Part shown: piece after piece, positions 8,901 through 17,444 of the stretch
How the letters are laid out: every line of letters begins with the position of its first letter
How positions within the stretch are numbered: the stretch's first letter is position 1
NCBI GenBank assembly: GCA_965229625.1
Contig: CBDDJJ010000001.1
Span: forward strand, 2,170,001 to 2,234,000
Source: JANQIO01 sp965229625
GTDB lineage: Bacteria; Pseudomonadota; Gammaproteobacteria; Pseudomonadales; Halieaceae
Reading direction: 5' to 3'
DNA length: 64,000 nucleotides
Program-made: the position numbers and the translations under genes
Notes under the pieces: model-generated
Told to the model about the DNA's origin: nothing
What the model saw: only the letters and a program-made list of their open reading frames with translations
The model's database searches: none

Positions 8901-10175
8901 CTACAGGCCCGCCGCACAGTAGCCCGCCACCTCGGCGAACACCTGCTTGACGCTGTGGGAGTTATTGAAGCTGCCGATGAATCCGTCCATGGCAGCGCGC
9001 TCAGCGGGGCTGTCCATGGGCTCGCGCAGGCAGACATTCCGGAACACCTTGCGCACCTGGCAGGTGGCGAAGGCATCGGTATTCGCGAGCTCAGCGCCCA
9101 TGCTGGCAGCGCCATCACCTTCCGAGTAATCCGGGTTGACCGCCAGGTCCACGCTGCCGGAGTTGGACGCCGCTGAACGCCAACCTACCCGGCCGCTGTT
9201 GTCACCCAGCCGCCAGTAATTGGTCCAGTGATCATTTGGTGTCACATAGCCGGCCGCAAATGTGGTGTCGTTAAGGTAGTACTTGTCCTGTACCAGCCCC
9301 GGCGTATAAACCATCTGCCCCTGGTCCATGCGCTCTTCCTCGGTCAGGTTGGGCGCGCTGTCTTCATCCGGGTAGACCCAGTCGTAATAGGCAAAGGCCT
9401 GGGCCAGCGGGTCCATGCCGGAGTGGCAGCTCACACACTGGGTCAGGAACAGGGTGCTGTCACCGCCGGGGCTGCGCGAGACATCCTGGCGGATGCGGTC
9501 CACCGGCCGGGTGAAATCCTTGAGCTGCTCCAGGTCCTTGCACAGATGATTGATCAATGTGAACCGGATCATGGCGCGGTTGGTGCCATCCACGAAGTAA
9601 GCCCGCGCCGCTGCCCGGGTACTCATCACACCGGCGGAGGCTGCCGGCGGGAAACCCGTGACGGTGCTCTGGGAACCACGCACCAGGACGCCGGCGTCGC
9701 CGAGATTGGCGCCGCTGGCCTCGAGTTGTTCGTAGTGGGCATTGTTGCTCACGGAGTAGGCGGGAATGCCGGGCACGTTGCCGGTGTAAATCACGTCGCC
9801 CGACAGCAGCTCTCGAAAATCGGCTTCATCGCGCACCATGCCAATGACGGTGGCGGTGTAGTCATTGAGGGGGGCGAACACGTCCATGGCCTCATTGGTC
9901 CAGGGCGTCGCCCAGTTCTTCAGGGTCACCGTGTAGAAGTCGCCGGTGGCCTCCACGCCCGGTGCACCGTCCATCGCATAGTAGGCGGCCTCGGCCAGGC
10001 CGCCGCCGGAGGTGATGGCATCGGTCATCGCATCCAGCATGGCGTCTGAAGGCGGCACGCCAGTGAGGCGATCGTGTATGCGTCTGGCCTGCTCGCGCGG
10101 ACCCGCCTGCGCGGATGACACCGACAGGGCCAGCAGGGATAGGCACAGGACGCTAGAAATAAAGTGGTTTTTCAT
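8901..10175 (-). CDS. Exported single-heme protein, planctomycete-type cytochrome-like
   Basis: This 424-residue protein has a signal peptide cleaved near SSAQA (residues 1-24) and one heme-attachment motif, C247-VS-C250-H, followed by MDPLAQAFAYYDW. A c-type heme next to a GMDPL-type segment recalls the DUF1588/DUF1585 cytochrome modules, but the length and remainder differ. The C-terminus has further cysteines (about residues 368, 378 and 421) that could form disulfides. It is the first gene of the minus-strand run, divergent from the HzsA-like gene across a 229-base intergenic region. It is probably a periplasmic electron carrier. Function is inferred from motifs and neighbours. Confidence 0.75.
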   Translation of the reverse strand: MKNHFISSVLCLSLLALSVSSAQAGPREQARRIHDRLTGVPPSDAMLDAMTDAITSGGGLAEAAYYAMDGAPGVEATGDFYTVTLKNWATPWTNEAMDVFAPLNDYTATVIGMVRDEADFRELLSGDVIYTGNVPGIPAYSVSNNAHYEQLEASGANLGDAGVLVRGSQSTVTGFPPAASAGVMSTRAAARAYFVDGTNRAMIRFTLINHLCKDLEQLKDFTRPVDRIRQDVSRSPGGDSTLFLTQCVSCHSGMDPLAQAFAYYDWVYPDEDSAPNLTEEERMDQGQMVYTPGLVQDKYYLNDTTFAAGYVTPNDHWTNYWRLGDNSGRVGWRSAASNSGSVDLAVNPDYSEGDGAASMGAELANTDAFATCQVRKVFRNVCLREPMDSPAERAAMDGFIGSFNNSHSVKQVFAEVAGYCAAGL

Positions 10176-10268
10176 AACGACTTACCACAACGAATCAGTA
10201 ACACGGTGCATGATTTCGTCGCAGTATGGTTGAGGAATTTTCACGTTTCCCCCGCCAAACAAAGTATT

Positions 10269-10284
10269 TGTGACAGTTGCCACA
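10269..10284. promoter_or_regulatory. CRP/Vfr-like binding site between the divergent heme operons
   Basis: TGTGA-N6-CCACA at 10269-10284 matches the CRP consensus TGTGA-N6-TCACA with one mismatch. It lies in the 229-bp intergenic region, about 94 bp from the minus-strand start and 120 bp from the plus-strand start, so it could serve both operons. No other clear promoter was assigned here. Confidence 0.35.
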
Positions 10285-10306
10285 GAAACGTTTCCAGGCG
10301 GCGAAA

Positions 10307-10337
10307 AGCGCTAGAGCCGCGCGGAAACAGCGCTATA
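10307..10337. repeat. Direct repeat pair AGCGCTA in the divergent promoter region
   Basis: AGCGCTAGA at 10307-10315 and AGCGCTATA at 10329-10337 lie 22 bp apart, about two helical turns, and each is preceded by a GAAA-type stretch. This could be a pair of activator half sites upstream of the HzsA-like gene. The evidence is the repeat itself. Confidence 0.25.
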
Positions 10338-10404
10338 GACTGCAAGCGATTTGCTGATACCCAGCGGCAAAAAATAGGCAGCGAGCTCTCGCTTTGAAAC
10401 GACC

Positions 10405-13239
10405 ATGGATAAGGATTCACGCTATCGGCGGAGTTACAGGCGGCGCCTGATTCTCCCTTTTGCGCTGACGGCGCTGGCTACGGCCTGCACCGACGGCGGC
10501 GGTGACTCCATTACCCTGACCACTGACGAGCAGGGTGTCGACCCCACCGTCCTCGAAGTCCCCGTCGCCTTCATCCGCCGCCCGCTTCCCGAATCGCCAC
10601 CCGATCTCCGCGACCCACTCGACTTCAACCCGGGCGCGCGCCTGGTGGTCAAGGACCGATCCGCAGTGAGCGCGGAGGAGGTCGATATCACCGACCAGAT
10701 GCTGGCTATCGCCGCGGTAGAGGAAGATACCCCGGCCGAGGAACTGGCCATCGATATCAAGGGCGTTGAAGCCTCCTACGATGGCAAACAGCTGGTGTTT
10801 GCCGCCCGCATCGTGCCGGAGCCGATAGACGCCAATCTGGAGAACACCACCTGGAACCTGTGGTTCCTGGATATGGAAACCCTGGAGCCCAGCTACGTTA
10901 TCCCGTCGCGCCTGAAACGCAACGACGGCTTCGAGGCCGGCGGCGGCCAAGACATAGACCCGCACTTCCTGCCTGACGATCGCATCGTGTTTTCATCGAC
11001 CCGCCAGGTCGCCGAGCAGGCGCGCCAGCTGAATGAGTCGCGGGCGCAGATTTTCTCCGCGCTGACGGAGAACGGCGACGACCCGGCTGCCCTGCTGCAC
11101 ATCTTCGATCCGCAGGGCCGCGACGACGAGTTCGTGCAGATCTCCTTCAACCGCAGCCACGATCTCGACCCGACCGTGATGGCTGACGGCCGCATCCTGT
11201 TCAGCCGCTGGAACAACACGGTGGACAATCACATCAGCCTCTACACCATCGCACCGTCCGGGATTGGCCTGTCACCGCTGTACGGCGCGGACTCCCAGGA
11301 CAGCGGCACCGAGGGCAGCGCCATCGAGTATTCGCAGCCGCGGGAACTGGACGATGGCCGGATCATCAGTCTGCTGAAACCCTTCGCCTCGGAGACCCTC
11401 GGCGGCGCCATCCACATCATTGACGCGGAGAACTTCGTCTCTGCCAACCAGCCGGTTCCACAGGCCGCAGGCGCCGCGGGCAGCGGGCAGGAGCCGCTGA
11501 CAGACACCGAGGTGCGCACTGACGGCCTGCTGTCACGAGGCGGCCAGTTCGGCAGCGTGTACCCGCTGCGCGACGGTACCCAGCGGCTTTTCGTCACCTG
11601 GAGTGAGTGCCGCCAGATCGAGGTGCCGGATCCCGAAGACGGTGTGGTGGAAGAGCCCCCGCTGGAGGAAGATGCCGAAGTGGCCGGACGCCTGATTCCC
11701 TGCACCCTGGGTGACGACAACGACCTGCCCGCTGAACCGCTCTACGGTGCCTGGGTTTACGACACGCTGGCCGATACCCAGCGGCCGGTAGTCCTGGCCG
11801 AAGAGGGCTTCTGGATCAGCGAGATTATCGCCGTGGAGCGCCGGGATTTTCCCAGCCTGGTGCCACTGCCCGACAACTTCAACGCGGACCTGGCGCTCAA
11901 GAACCAGGGCCAGCTCATGATCGACAGCGTCTACGACATCGACGGTATCGACGAGTCTCCCGCCGGTATTGCCAACCATCGGCGGCCTGCTACCGACGCA
12001 TTCATGCAACGGCCGGCGCGCTTCCTGCGCTTGTTCCTGCCGGTACTGCTGCCCGACGACGATGTGTTCGATGTACCGCGCTTCGCCTTTGGCGTGAATA
12101 CCGGCAACGGTTTCCGCGAGATCATTGGCTACGTGCCGGTGGAACCGGACGGCTCGGTCGTCGCCACCGTGCCCGCCAACCGCGCCTTCAGCTTCAGCAT
12201 TCTCGACGCCGACGGGCGCCGCATCGGCGGCCGCCACGACTACTGGCTGCAGCTTGGCCCGGGAGAGGTCTTGCGCTGTAGTGGTTGTCACGAGCGCGGC
12301 AGCGAACTGCCCCACGGCCGCCTCGATGCGCAGCTGCCCAGCGCCAACCCCGGTGCCGTGGACGTGGTCGGCGGCGGCCTGGGCTTCCCTGACACCGACG
12401 TTGACCGGCTGTTCGCTACCGAGCCTGGCGTATCCATGGCCGCCACCTGGGATTTCCACCGGCCGCTGGGCAATGAAACCGCTGCCGCGCGGGAACTGAT
12501 ACTCGCCCCCAACTACGTCGACGAGTGGACCGCCCCGACGCTGCCACCGGAAACCCCGATACAGGACCGCGACTACGACCCGACCTGGGAAGGCATTCCC
12601 GATGAGTACCCGATCGTGGTCAACAACCTGGACCCGGACGCGCCGGACCGTATCGTCATCAACTACGAAGACCATATCCAGCCGATCTGGGAACGCACCC
12701 GGACCGAAGTCGCCGATGCCGAAGGCAATCTGTTCAATAACTGCCTGGGCTGCCACAACAGCCAGTCCGACATGGTCGTGCCGGCGGGGCAGCTCGATCT
12801 CGAGGCGGTGGCCTCCGATATCGACCCCGAGCACCTTCGTGCCTATCGCGAGCTTCTCAGCGGCGATGTGGAACAGTGGATCGACAATGCCGGCAATGTG
12901 TCGGATCGCCAGCGCCTGTGCACGGAGATCGATGAGGAAGGCAACGTACTGACCTTTACCGAGACCGTGGGTGTCGGCTCGCCCATGCGCGCAGGCCGCG
13001 CCAATAGCAGCGGCCGCTTCTTCAGTTGCTTCGAAGGCGGCAGCTGTGGCCTGGGCCCGGCACCTGCACTGCCAGATAACTGCACCGAGGACGGGGGCGT
13101 TCCCGTACCGCGCACCCAGAACACGGTAGACCACACCGGCATGCTGAGCCCGGCGGAGCTGCGCCTGATCAGCGAGTGGCTGGACATCGGCGCCCAGTAC
13201 TACAACAACCCTTTCGACGGGCGACTGGTGGACGATTAG
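10405..13239 (+). CDS. HzsA-like diheme beta-propeller lipoprotein
   Basis: This 944-residue protein has a basic N-terminus (RRSYRRR), a hydrophobic stretch and a lipobox-like Cys28 (ATAC). Residues about 110-560 contain PD40/WD-like propeller blades (FLPDDRIVFSS, MADGRILFSRWNN). Two c-type heme motifs follow: C625-SG-C628-H and C780-LG-C783-H. This layout is that of proteins annotated as HzsA-related, after the hydrazine synthase alpha subunit. Hydrazine synthesis is not implied because no other anammox gene is present. It leads the plus-strand operon and its stop abuts the next ATG. No strong ribosome site precedes ATG 10405. Likely role: periplasmic or surface heme redox enzyme of unknown substrate. 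Confidence 0.8.
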   Translation: MDKDSRYRRSYRRRLILPFALTALATACTDGGGDSITLTTDEQGVDPTVLEVPVAFIRRPLPESPPDLRDPLDFNPGARLVVKDRSAVSAEEVDITDQMLAIAAVEEDTPAEELAIDIKGVEASYDGKQLVFAARIVPEPIDANLENTTWNLWFLDMETLEPSYVIPSRLKRNDGFEAGGGQDIDPHFLPDDRIVFSSTRQVAEQARQLNESRAQIFSALTENGDDPAALLHIFDPQGRDDEFVQISFNRSHDLDPTVMADGRILFSRWNNTVDNHISLYTIAPSGIGLSPLYGADSQDSGTEGSAIEYSQPRELDDGRIISLLKPFASETLGGAIHIIDAENFVSANQPVPQAAGAAGSGQEPLTDTEVRTDGLLSRGGQFGSVYPLRDGTQRLFVTWSECRQIEVPDPEDGVVEEPPLEEDAEVAGRLIPCTLGDDNDLPAEPLYGAWVYDTLADTQRPVVLAEEGFWISEIIAVERRDFPSLVPLPDNFNADLALKNQGQLMIDSVYDIDGIDESPAGIANHRRPATDAFMQRPARFLRLFLPVLLPDDDVFDVPRFAFGVNTGNGFREIIGYVPVEPDGSVVATVPANRAFSFSILDADGRRIGGRHDYWLQLGPGEVLRCSGCHERGSELPHGRLDAQLPSANPGAVDVVGGGLGFPDTDVDRLFATEPGVSMAATWDFHRPLGNETAAARELILAPNYVDEWTAPTLPPETPIQDRDYDPTWEGIPDEYPIVVNNLDPDAPDRIVINYEDHIQPIWERTRTEVADAEGNLFNNCLGCHNSQSDMVVPAGQLDLEAVASDIDPEHLRAYRELLSGDVEQWIDNAGNVSDRQRLCTEIDEEGNVLTFTETVGVGSPMRAGRANSSGRFFSCFEGGSCGLGPAPALPDNCTEDGGVPVPRTQNTVDHTGMLSPAELRLISEWLDIGAQYYNNPFDGRLVDD

Positions 13240-13974
13240 ATGCGCTTCCTTCTCACCCCCCTCCTCGTCCTGCTCCTCTCCAGCCCCAGCCTGGCGGAGA
13301 CAGAGTATCTGCAGAGCACGGTCGTGGAAGCCTTCATCGAAATGCGCACCGCCCCGGGCCGTGGCTACCCGGTGTTCTATGTGGCTGAACGCGGCGAGCT
13401 GATTACCCTGCTGAAGCGCAAGACCGACTGGATCAAGCTGCGCAACTACCGCGGCGTCGAGGGCTGGGCCCATATCGACGATATCGGCCGCACGGTGGAT
13501 GCCGCCGGCGATCCACTGGCGTTCAAGGCGCCGGACCTGGAGAGCTTTTACAACCGGCGCTGGGAAGTGGGCCTGATGGCCGGTGACTTCGAAGACACTG
13601 ATGCCGTCACCGTTTACGGCGGCTGGCACTTCACCCGCAACCTGTCGATAGAGACCCACTACACAGAGAACTTTGGCGACTTTTCAGACGGCCGCCAGGG
13701 CACCGTCAACCTGGTACACCAGATGTTCCCGGAGTGGCGCTACTCGCCGTTCGTGAGCATCGGCGGCGGCATCCGTGAAACCAGCCCCCGCTCCACCCTG
13801 GTGGAAACTAGCGACCGCACCGACAACGTGGCCAGCGTGGGCGCCGGCATACGGGTCTACCTGACCCGCCGGTTGATGTTGCGCTTCCAGTACAAAAACA
13901 CCGTGGTCATGACCGACCGCGACGACGATGAGGAGATCAACGAATGGCAACTTGGCATAAGCGCATTCTACTAG
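13240..13974 (+). CDS. SH3-domain outer-membrane beta-barrel protein
   Basis: This 244-residue protein starts on the base after the upstream stop codon (TAG then ATG). It has a signal peptide (residues 1-19, ending SLA), a bacterial SH3-like domain (about 25-85, VEAFIEMRTAPGRGYPVFYV to GWAHIDDIG) and a C-terminal barrel of amphipathic strands (about 110-244) ending in aromatic FY, typical of outer-membrane proteins. It overlaps the following barrel gene by 31 bases, so the pair is probably co-translated. It could anchor the heme complex to the outer membrane or peptidoglycan. Confidence 0.8.
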   Translation: MRFLLTPLLVLLLSSPSLAETEYLQSTVVEAFIEMRTAPGRGYPVFYVAERGELITLLKRKTDWIKLRNYRGVEGWAHIDDIGRTVDAAGDPLAFKAPDLESFYNRRWEVGLMAGDFEDTDAVTVYGGWHFTRNLSIETHYTENFGDFSDGRQGTVNLVHQMFPEWRYSPFVSIGGGIRETSPRSTLVETSDRTDNVASVGAGIRVYLTRRLMLRFQYKNTVVMTDRDDDEEINEWQLGISAFY

Positions 13975-14576
13975 CGGCTGCGCTGGTCGGCAGCGCCCAG
14001 GCGAGCTTCGCCCAGGACGCGGACCCGGTCATCCTGCCGGAGGTTGAGCGCCGCGAAATCACCCCTGCCGCCATCGATTCCGAGGACTTCGAGATCGGTG
14101 CCTTTGCAGGCATTCTGTCCATTGAGGACTTTTCCAGCGAAGTGGTCTACGGCGTTCGTGGCGCCTGGCATGTGAGCGAGGATTTCTTCTTCGAGGCGAG
14201 CTACGGCACCTCCGAGGGTGACCTCACCAGCTACGAGAAGCTCTCCGGCGGTGCGCCGCTGTTTGACGACGCTGACCGCGACTACACCTTCTACAACCTG
14301 GCGGTGGGCTGGAACATCATGCCCGGCGAGATCTTCCTGTGGGACGACGTCGCGCTCAAGTCCGACCTGTACCTGATCGGCGGCGCCGGCAGCACCGACT
14401 TCCTGGGTGACAACTGGTTTACCGCCACCATCGGTATCGGCTACCGGGTGCTGCTCAACGACAGCTTTGCCTGGCGCATCGATGTGCGCGATCACATCTA
14501 TGACCGAGACGCCTTTGGTACGGACGAGACCGTGAACAATATCGAGTGGTCCACCGGCCTGACATTTTTCTTCTGA
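13944..14576 (+). CDS. Outer-membrane beta-barrel protein
   Basis: This 210-residue protein has a signal peptide (residues 1-23, ending FAQ) and alternating strands typical of small OmpA/OmpW-type barrels. It ends TGLTFFF with a terminal Phe, the outer-membrane insertion signal. GAGGAG lies eight bases before the ATG, supporting this start inside the upstream gene. The paralogous layout with the SH3-barrel neighbour suggests that both barrels belong to one envelope complex. No enzymatic motif is visible. Confidence 0.8.
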   Translation: MATWHKRILLAAALVGSAQASFAQDADPVILPEVERREITPAAIDSEDFEIGAFAGILSIEDFSSEVVYGVRGAWHVSEDFFFEASYGTSEGDLTSYEKLSGGAPLFDDADRDYTFYNLAVGWNIMPGEIFLWDDVALKSDLYLIGGAGSTDFLGDNWFTATIGIGYRVLLNDSFAWRIDVRDHIYDRDAFGTDETVNNIEWSTGLTFFF

Positions 14577-14621
14577 GCGTTGAACACCTTCCGAACTATG
14601 GAGTGAAAAGGGGGAAGCACA

Positions 14622-15107
14622 ATGAAAAAAATCATCGCCTGCCTGCTGCTGGTTGCCGCAGTACCCATGACCTGGGCCTTAACCGCCTCCGGTCCCGCCG
14701 CCAACTTTACCCTCAAGGACGCCGATGGCAACAACGTGCGCCTGAGCGAGTACCGGGGCCAGGTGGTCCTGATCAACTTCTGGGCGTCCTGGTGTGGACC
14801 CTGCCGGCAGGAATTTCCGCTGTTGGATGAGTTGCACCAGAAGTACCAGCCCATGGGCTTCACCGTGTTTGGCGTGAACGTTGAACAGGAGCGCGAGCTG
14901 GCCGACAAGGTGCTGAGGGAGATCCCTGTGACCTTCCCGATCCTGTTCGACGACCAGAACCAGGTCAGCGAGGAATACGACGTGGATGCCATGCCGGCCA
15001 CCGTGCTGGTGGACCGCAGCGGCGAGATTCGCTTCATGCACCGCGGTTACAAGCCGGGCTACGAAGACCTGTACGAGAAGCAGGTTCGCGCCCTGATCCG
15101 GGAGTAA
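14622..15107 (+). CDS. TlpA-type periplasmic thioredoxin
   Basis: This 161-residue protein has a signal peptide (about residues 1-20) and a thioredoxin fold with the redox motif W57-C58-GP-C61 and a cis-proline region (DAMPATVLVD). This is the TlpA/ResA family, which reduces periplasmic disulfides, often apocytochrome CxxCH motifs before heme attachment. Here it lies next to several CxxCH proteins and a Cys-containing DUF4266 lipopeptide, either of which could be its substrate. A strong GGGGGAAG ribosome site precedes the ATG. The gap to the DUF4266 gene is four bases. Confidence 0.9.
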   Translation: MKKIIACLLLVAAVPMTWALTASGPAANFTLKDADGNNVRLSEYRGQVVLINFWASWCGPCRQEFPLLDELHQKYQPMGFTVFGVNVEQERELADKVLREIPVTFPILFDDQNQVSEEYDVDAMPATVLVDRSGEIRFMHRGYKPGYEDLYEKQVRALIRE

Positions 15108-15111
15108 CAGC

Positions 15112-15357
15112 ATGAAGCAGATTGCCACCCGACTGATACTGGTCACTACCCTGCTGGGGCTGGGCGCCTGTTCCAGCGTCGCCAGCCTGCAGCCTGAGCC
15201 CTGGGTGAAGCCCTATGAGCGCCACCTGCTGGCCGACCCGATCATGCGCTTTGATCGCGACCCGATCGCCAGCGCCTACCTGCACCATGTTTATGAATCC
15301 CGTGAGGGTGCACGGGGTGCGTTGGGATCCGGAGGCGGTGGCTGTGGCTGTAACTAG
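15112..15357 (+). CDS. DUF4266-family small lipoprotein
   Basis: This 81-residue protein has a lipobox (L17-G18-A19-C20) and a mature chain of about 62 residues. It contains the family-typical segment YERHLLADPIMRF and ends in a Gly-rich tail, GSGGGGCGCN. The two Cys in the tail could bind metal or flavin, or be a site of modification or disulfide exchange by the adjacent TlpA protein, which is inference. GGGAG precedes the ATG. The DUF3570 gene starts inside its 3' end, so the two should be made together. Confidence 0.85.
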   Translation: MKQIATRLILVTTLLGLGACSSVASLQPEPWVKPYERHLLADPIMRFDRDPIASAYLHHVYESREGARGALGSGGGGCGCN

Positions 15358-16525
15358 CCCTCGCACTCACCTGGGAAACCTTCAGGTTTTTCGTGCACTT
15401 CAGTTTTTGCTGCTCCTGCTGCCCATGGTCGCGGGGGCGGTCACGCTGCCCGAGGAACGGGCAGATGCGTTGTACCACCGCTACGAGGGTGACAATGTCA
15501 CCATCGACGGCCCGTCACTGCTGGTGCGCAAGAACTTCAAGGAGACGGTATCCATCTCCGGTAACTTCTACGTGGACAACGTCTCCAGTGCTTCCATCGA
15601 CGTGGTGACCTCCGGCGCCAGTGAGTACAGCGAGCGTCGCGAAGAAGTCAGCGTCAGCGGCGAGTACCTGTACGGCAAAAGCATTTTCAGCGCCGGCTAC
15701 ACCAACAGCGACGAGAGCGACTACACGGCAGACACCTACTACTTCTCCGCCAGCCAGGACTTCTTCGGCGACCTCACCAATATCACCTTTGGCTACGCGC
15801 GCGGCGATGACGAGGTACGCCAGAACGGCAACGACGATTTCGTCGAGGAGATCGAGCGCAACGCCTACCGCGTCGGCATCAGCCAGGTGCTGAGCCCGCG
15901 CCTGCTGATGGCCTTCAACTACGAGGCGATTACCGACGAGGGTTACCTGAACAACCCCTACCGGGTCTATCGCTACCTGACCGATCCGCTCGACCCGGGC
16001 GCCGGCTACCAGCAGGCGACCGAGGTCTACCCGCAGACCCGCACCAGTGACGCCGCCGGTATCAAGTTTCTTTACCACATGCCCTGGCGCGGCTCGCTGG
16101 GCACCGGCTACCGCTACTTCACCGACGACTGGGGCATCGATGCCCATACCGCGGAGATTGGCTATACCCATACCTTTGGCAGCCACTGGATCGCTGAAGC
16201 GAAGTACCGCTACTACGAACAGGGCGCCGCCGACTTCTATGGCGACCTGTTCCAGTTCGCCTCACAGGATGAAAAAGACTTCCGGGCGCGGGACAAGGAG
16301 CTCAGCGAAATGAGCAGCCAGACCGTTTCGCTGTACCTGAGCTACGAGCGCAAGATCGGCTTCGGACCTTTGGACAAGCTGGGCCTGAGCCTGCAGTACG
16401 ACTACATCATGCTCGACTACGACAACTTCTCTGATCTCAGGGACACCGAGGCCCTGCCCGGGGAAGAGCGCCTGTTCGACATGAATGCGAGCGTCATCAA
16501 GGCCTTGTTCACGGTCTGGTACTAG
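15344..16525 (+). CDS. DUF3570-family outer-membrane barrel protein
   Basis: The start is GTG 15344, with GGAGG at 15331-15335 eight bases upstream. It lies inside the DUF4266 gene, and GTG 15338 is an alternative. The 393-residue product has a signal peptide (hydrophobic LLLLLPMVAGA) and then many amphipathic, Tyr/Asp-rich beta strands, ending in an aromatic WY. DUF3570 proteins are large barrels found beside DUF4266, TlpA and ApbE genes. Residues 86-93 read DVVTSGAS, close to the ApbE flavinylation motif Dxx[ST]GA[ST] but with one extra residue. It is the last gene of the plus-strand run. It probably spans the outer membrane. Confidence 0.85.
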   Translation: MAVTSPRTHLGNLQVFRALQFLLLLLPMVAGAVTLPEERADALYHRYEGDNVTIDGPSLLVRKNFKETVSISGNFYVDNVSSASIDVVTSGASEYSERREEVSVSGEYLYGKSIFSAGYTNSDESDYTADTYYFSASQDFFGDLTNITFGYARGDDEVRQNGNDDFVEEIERNAYRVGISQVLSPRLLMAFNYEAITDEGYLNNPYRVYRYLTDPLDPGAGYQQATEVYPQTRTSDAAGIKFLYHMPWRGSLGTGYRYFTDDWGIDAHTAEIGYTHTFGSHWIAEAKYRYYEQGAADFYGDLFQFASQDEKDFRARDKELSEMSSQTVSLYLSYERKIGFGPLDKLGLSLQYDYIMLDYDNFSDLRDTEALPGEERLFDMNASVIKALFTVWY

Positions 16526-16530
16526 GCCCG

Positions 16531-16550
16531 CCTGAGCCCGCACGCTCAGG
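16531..16550. terminator. Hairpin between convergent genes
   Basis: CCTGAGC (16531-16537) and GCTCAGG (16544-16550) form a perfect 7-bp stem with a 6-base loop between the convergent DUF3570 and methyltransferase genes, covering the latter's stop. There is no T tract, so intrinsic termination would be weak. Confidence 0.35.
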
Positions 16551-17319
16551 CCGGCCGCTGCCCACGCAGGTAGCCCTGCTTCATTTCGCCGCCATCGATC
16601 ACTGCCAGCATGGCGCGCCAGTTTTCCACGAAATGATCGGCGTCGTCCTGGCCGAGGGCGTTGACCAGTGGTTCGTAGAGTTCGCCACTTAACAGCTCGT
16701 ACTCACGCCGCCCTTCCGCCCGGTACCAGTCGGTGGCGTCCTCACTGAAGACCTCGACGAAGCCCGCCTCAGCCAGCAGCGTCCGGTACTGGTCGAAGCT
16801 GCGCATGGCATAGGTGAGGCCCTCCATCTCGAACCAGTAGTGCATTGCCTCCGAGTAAGGCTGATCTGTGCGCAGCCACTCATAACAGGAGAACCAGCCG
16901 CCGGGCCGCAACACCCTGAAGAATTCACTGAACAGCGCCGCTACCTCGTCGGTCTGGGTGACCGCTCCGGAGCTGACCACAATGTCGAACTCGCCGTCGG
17001 TAAACGGCAGCGCACCGGGCTCCACGACCTGGAACCGGCAGCGCTCTGCCAGCCCACGTTCCTCAGCCGCCTGTGTCGCCCTGGCGACCAGTGACGCCTC
17101 CAGGTCGATACCGACGACATGGGCTCCATGCTGGTCGGCCATCTCCATGGCGGGGCCGCCGATGCCACAACCCACATCGAGGATGCGTCGCTCCCCGGTG
17201 TCGATACCGGCGAGGATGCGGGCGACGTTGCCGGCACCCCCGGGCGCCATGTAACCCTCGCCCCAGATCATCTCCAGCATCTGCACCATGTTGTCGTCGT
17301 ACTCGGCTTCGTGGGACAC
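16546..17319 (-). CDS. Class I SAM-dependent methyltransferase
   Basis: The 257-residue product has the SAM-binding motif LDVGCGIGG (near residue 48) and an acidic loop (GIDLEAS). It has the post-motif segments DIVVSSGAVTQTDE and VLRPGGWFSCYEW, resembling phosphoethanolamine, sarcosine or sterol-type small-molecule methyltransferases. I chose GTG 17319 because AAGGAG lies six bases upstream, whereas an upstream ATG (17397) gives an unlikely N-terminal extension. It is convergent with the DUF3570 gene and divergent from the M20 peptidase. Substrate cannot be told from sequence. Confidence 0.8.
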   Translation of the reverse strand: MSHEAEYDDNMVQMLEMIWGEGYMAPGGAGNVARILAGIDTGERRILDVGCGIGGPAMEMADQHGAHVVGIDLEASLVARATQAAEERGLAERCRFQVVEPGALPFTDGEFDIVVSSGAVTQTDEVAALFSEFFRVLRPGGWFSCYEWLRTDQPYSEAMHYWFEMEGLTYAMRSFDQYRTLLAEAGFVEVFSEDATDWYRAEGRREYELLSGELYEPLVNALGQDDADHFVENWRAMLAVIDGGEMKQGYLRGQRPA

Positions 17320-17444
17320 CGGGGGCTCCTTCGCTGATCGTGTTGCCTGGCTCAGGTTGAAGGCAAGTGGCCCGCATGGCAAGACAGCAAGCGGCAAGAC
17401 TGGCTACACTCAGCGCTTCGATGACAAACGACAGGGATGGTCTC

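Noticed and set aside
10405..13239. Hydrazine synthase / anammox metabolism
   Set aside because: Only the HzsA-like fold is present. No HzsB/C, hydrazine dehydrogenase or other anammox genes lie in the window.
11533..13659. A 708-codon open frame on the minus strand opposite the HzsA-like gene
   Set aside because: It runs antisense to a gene with heme motifs, a lipobox and operon context. Its sequence is low-complexity in the manner of antisense GC-rich frames, with no signal or recognised motif.
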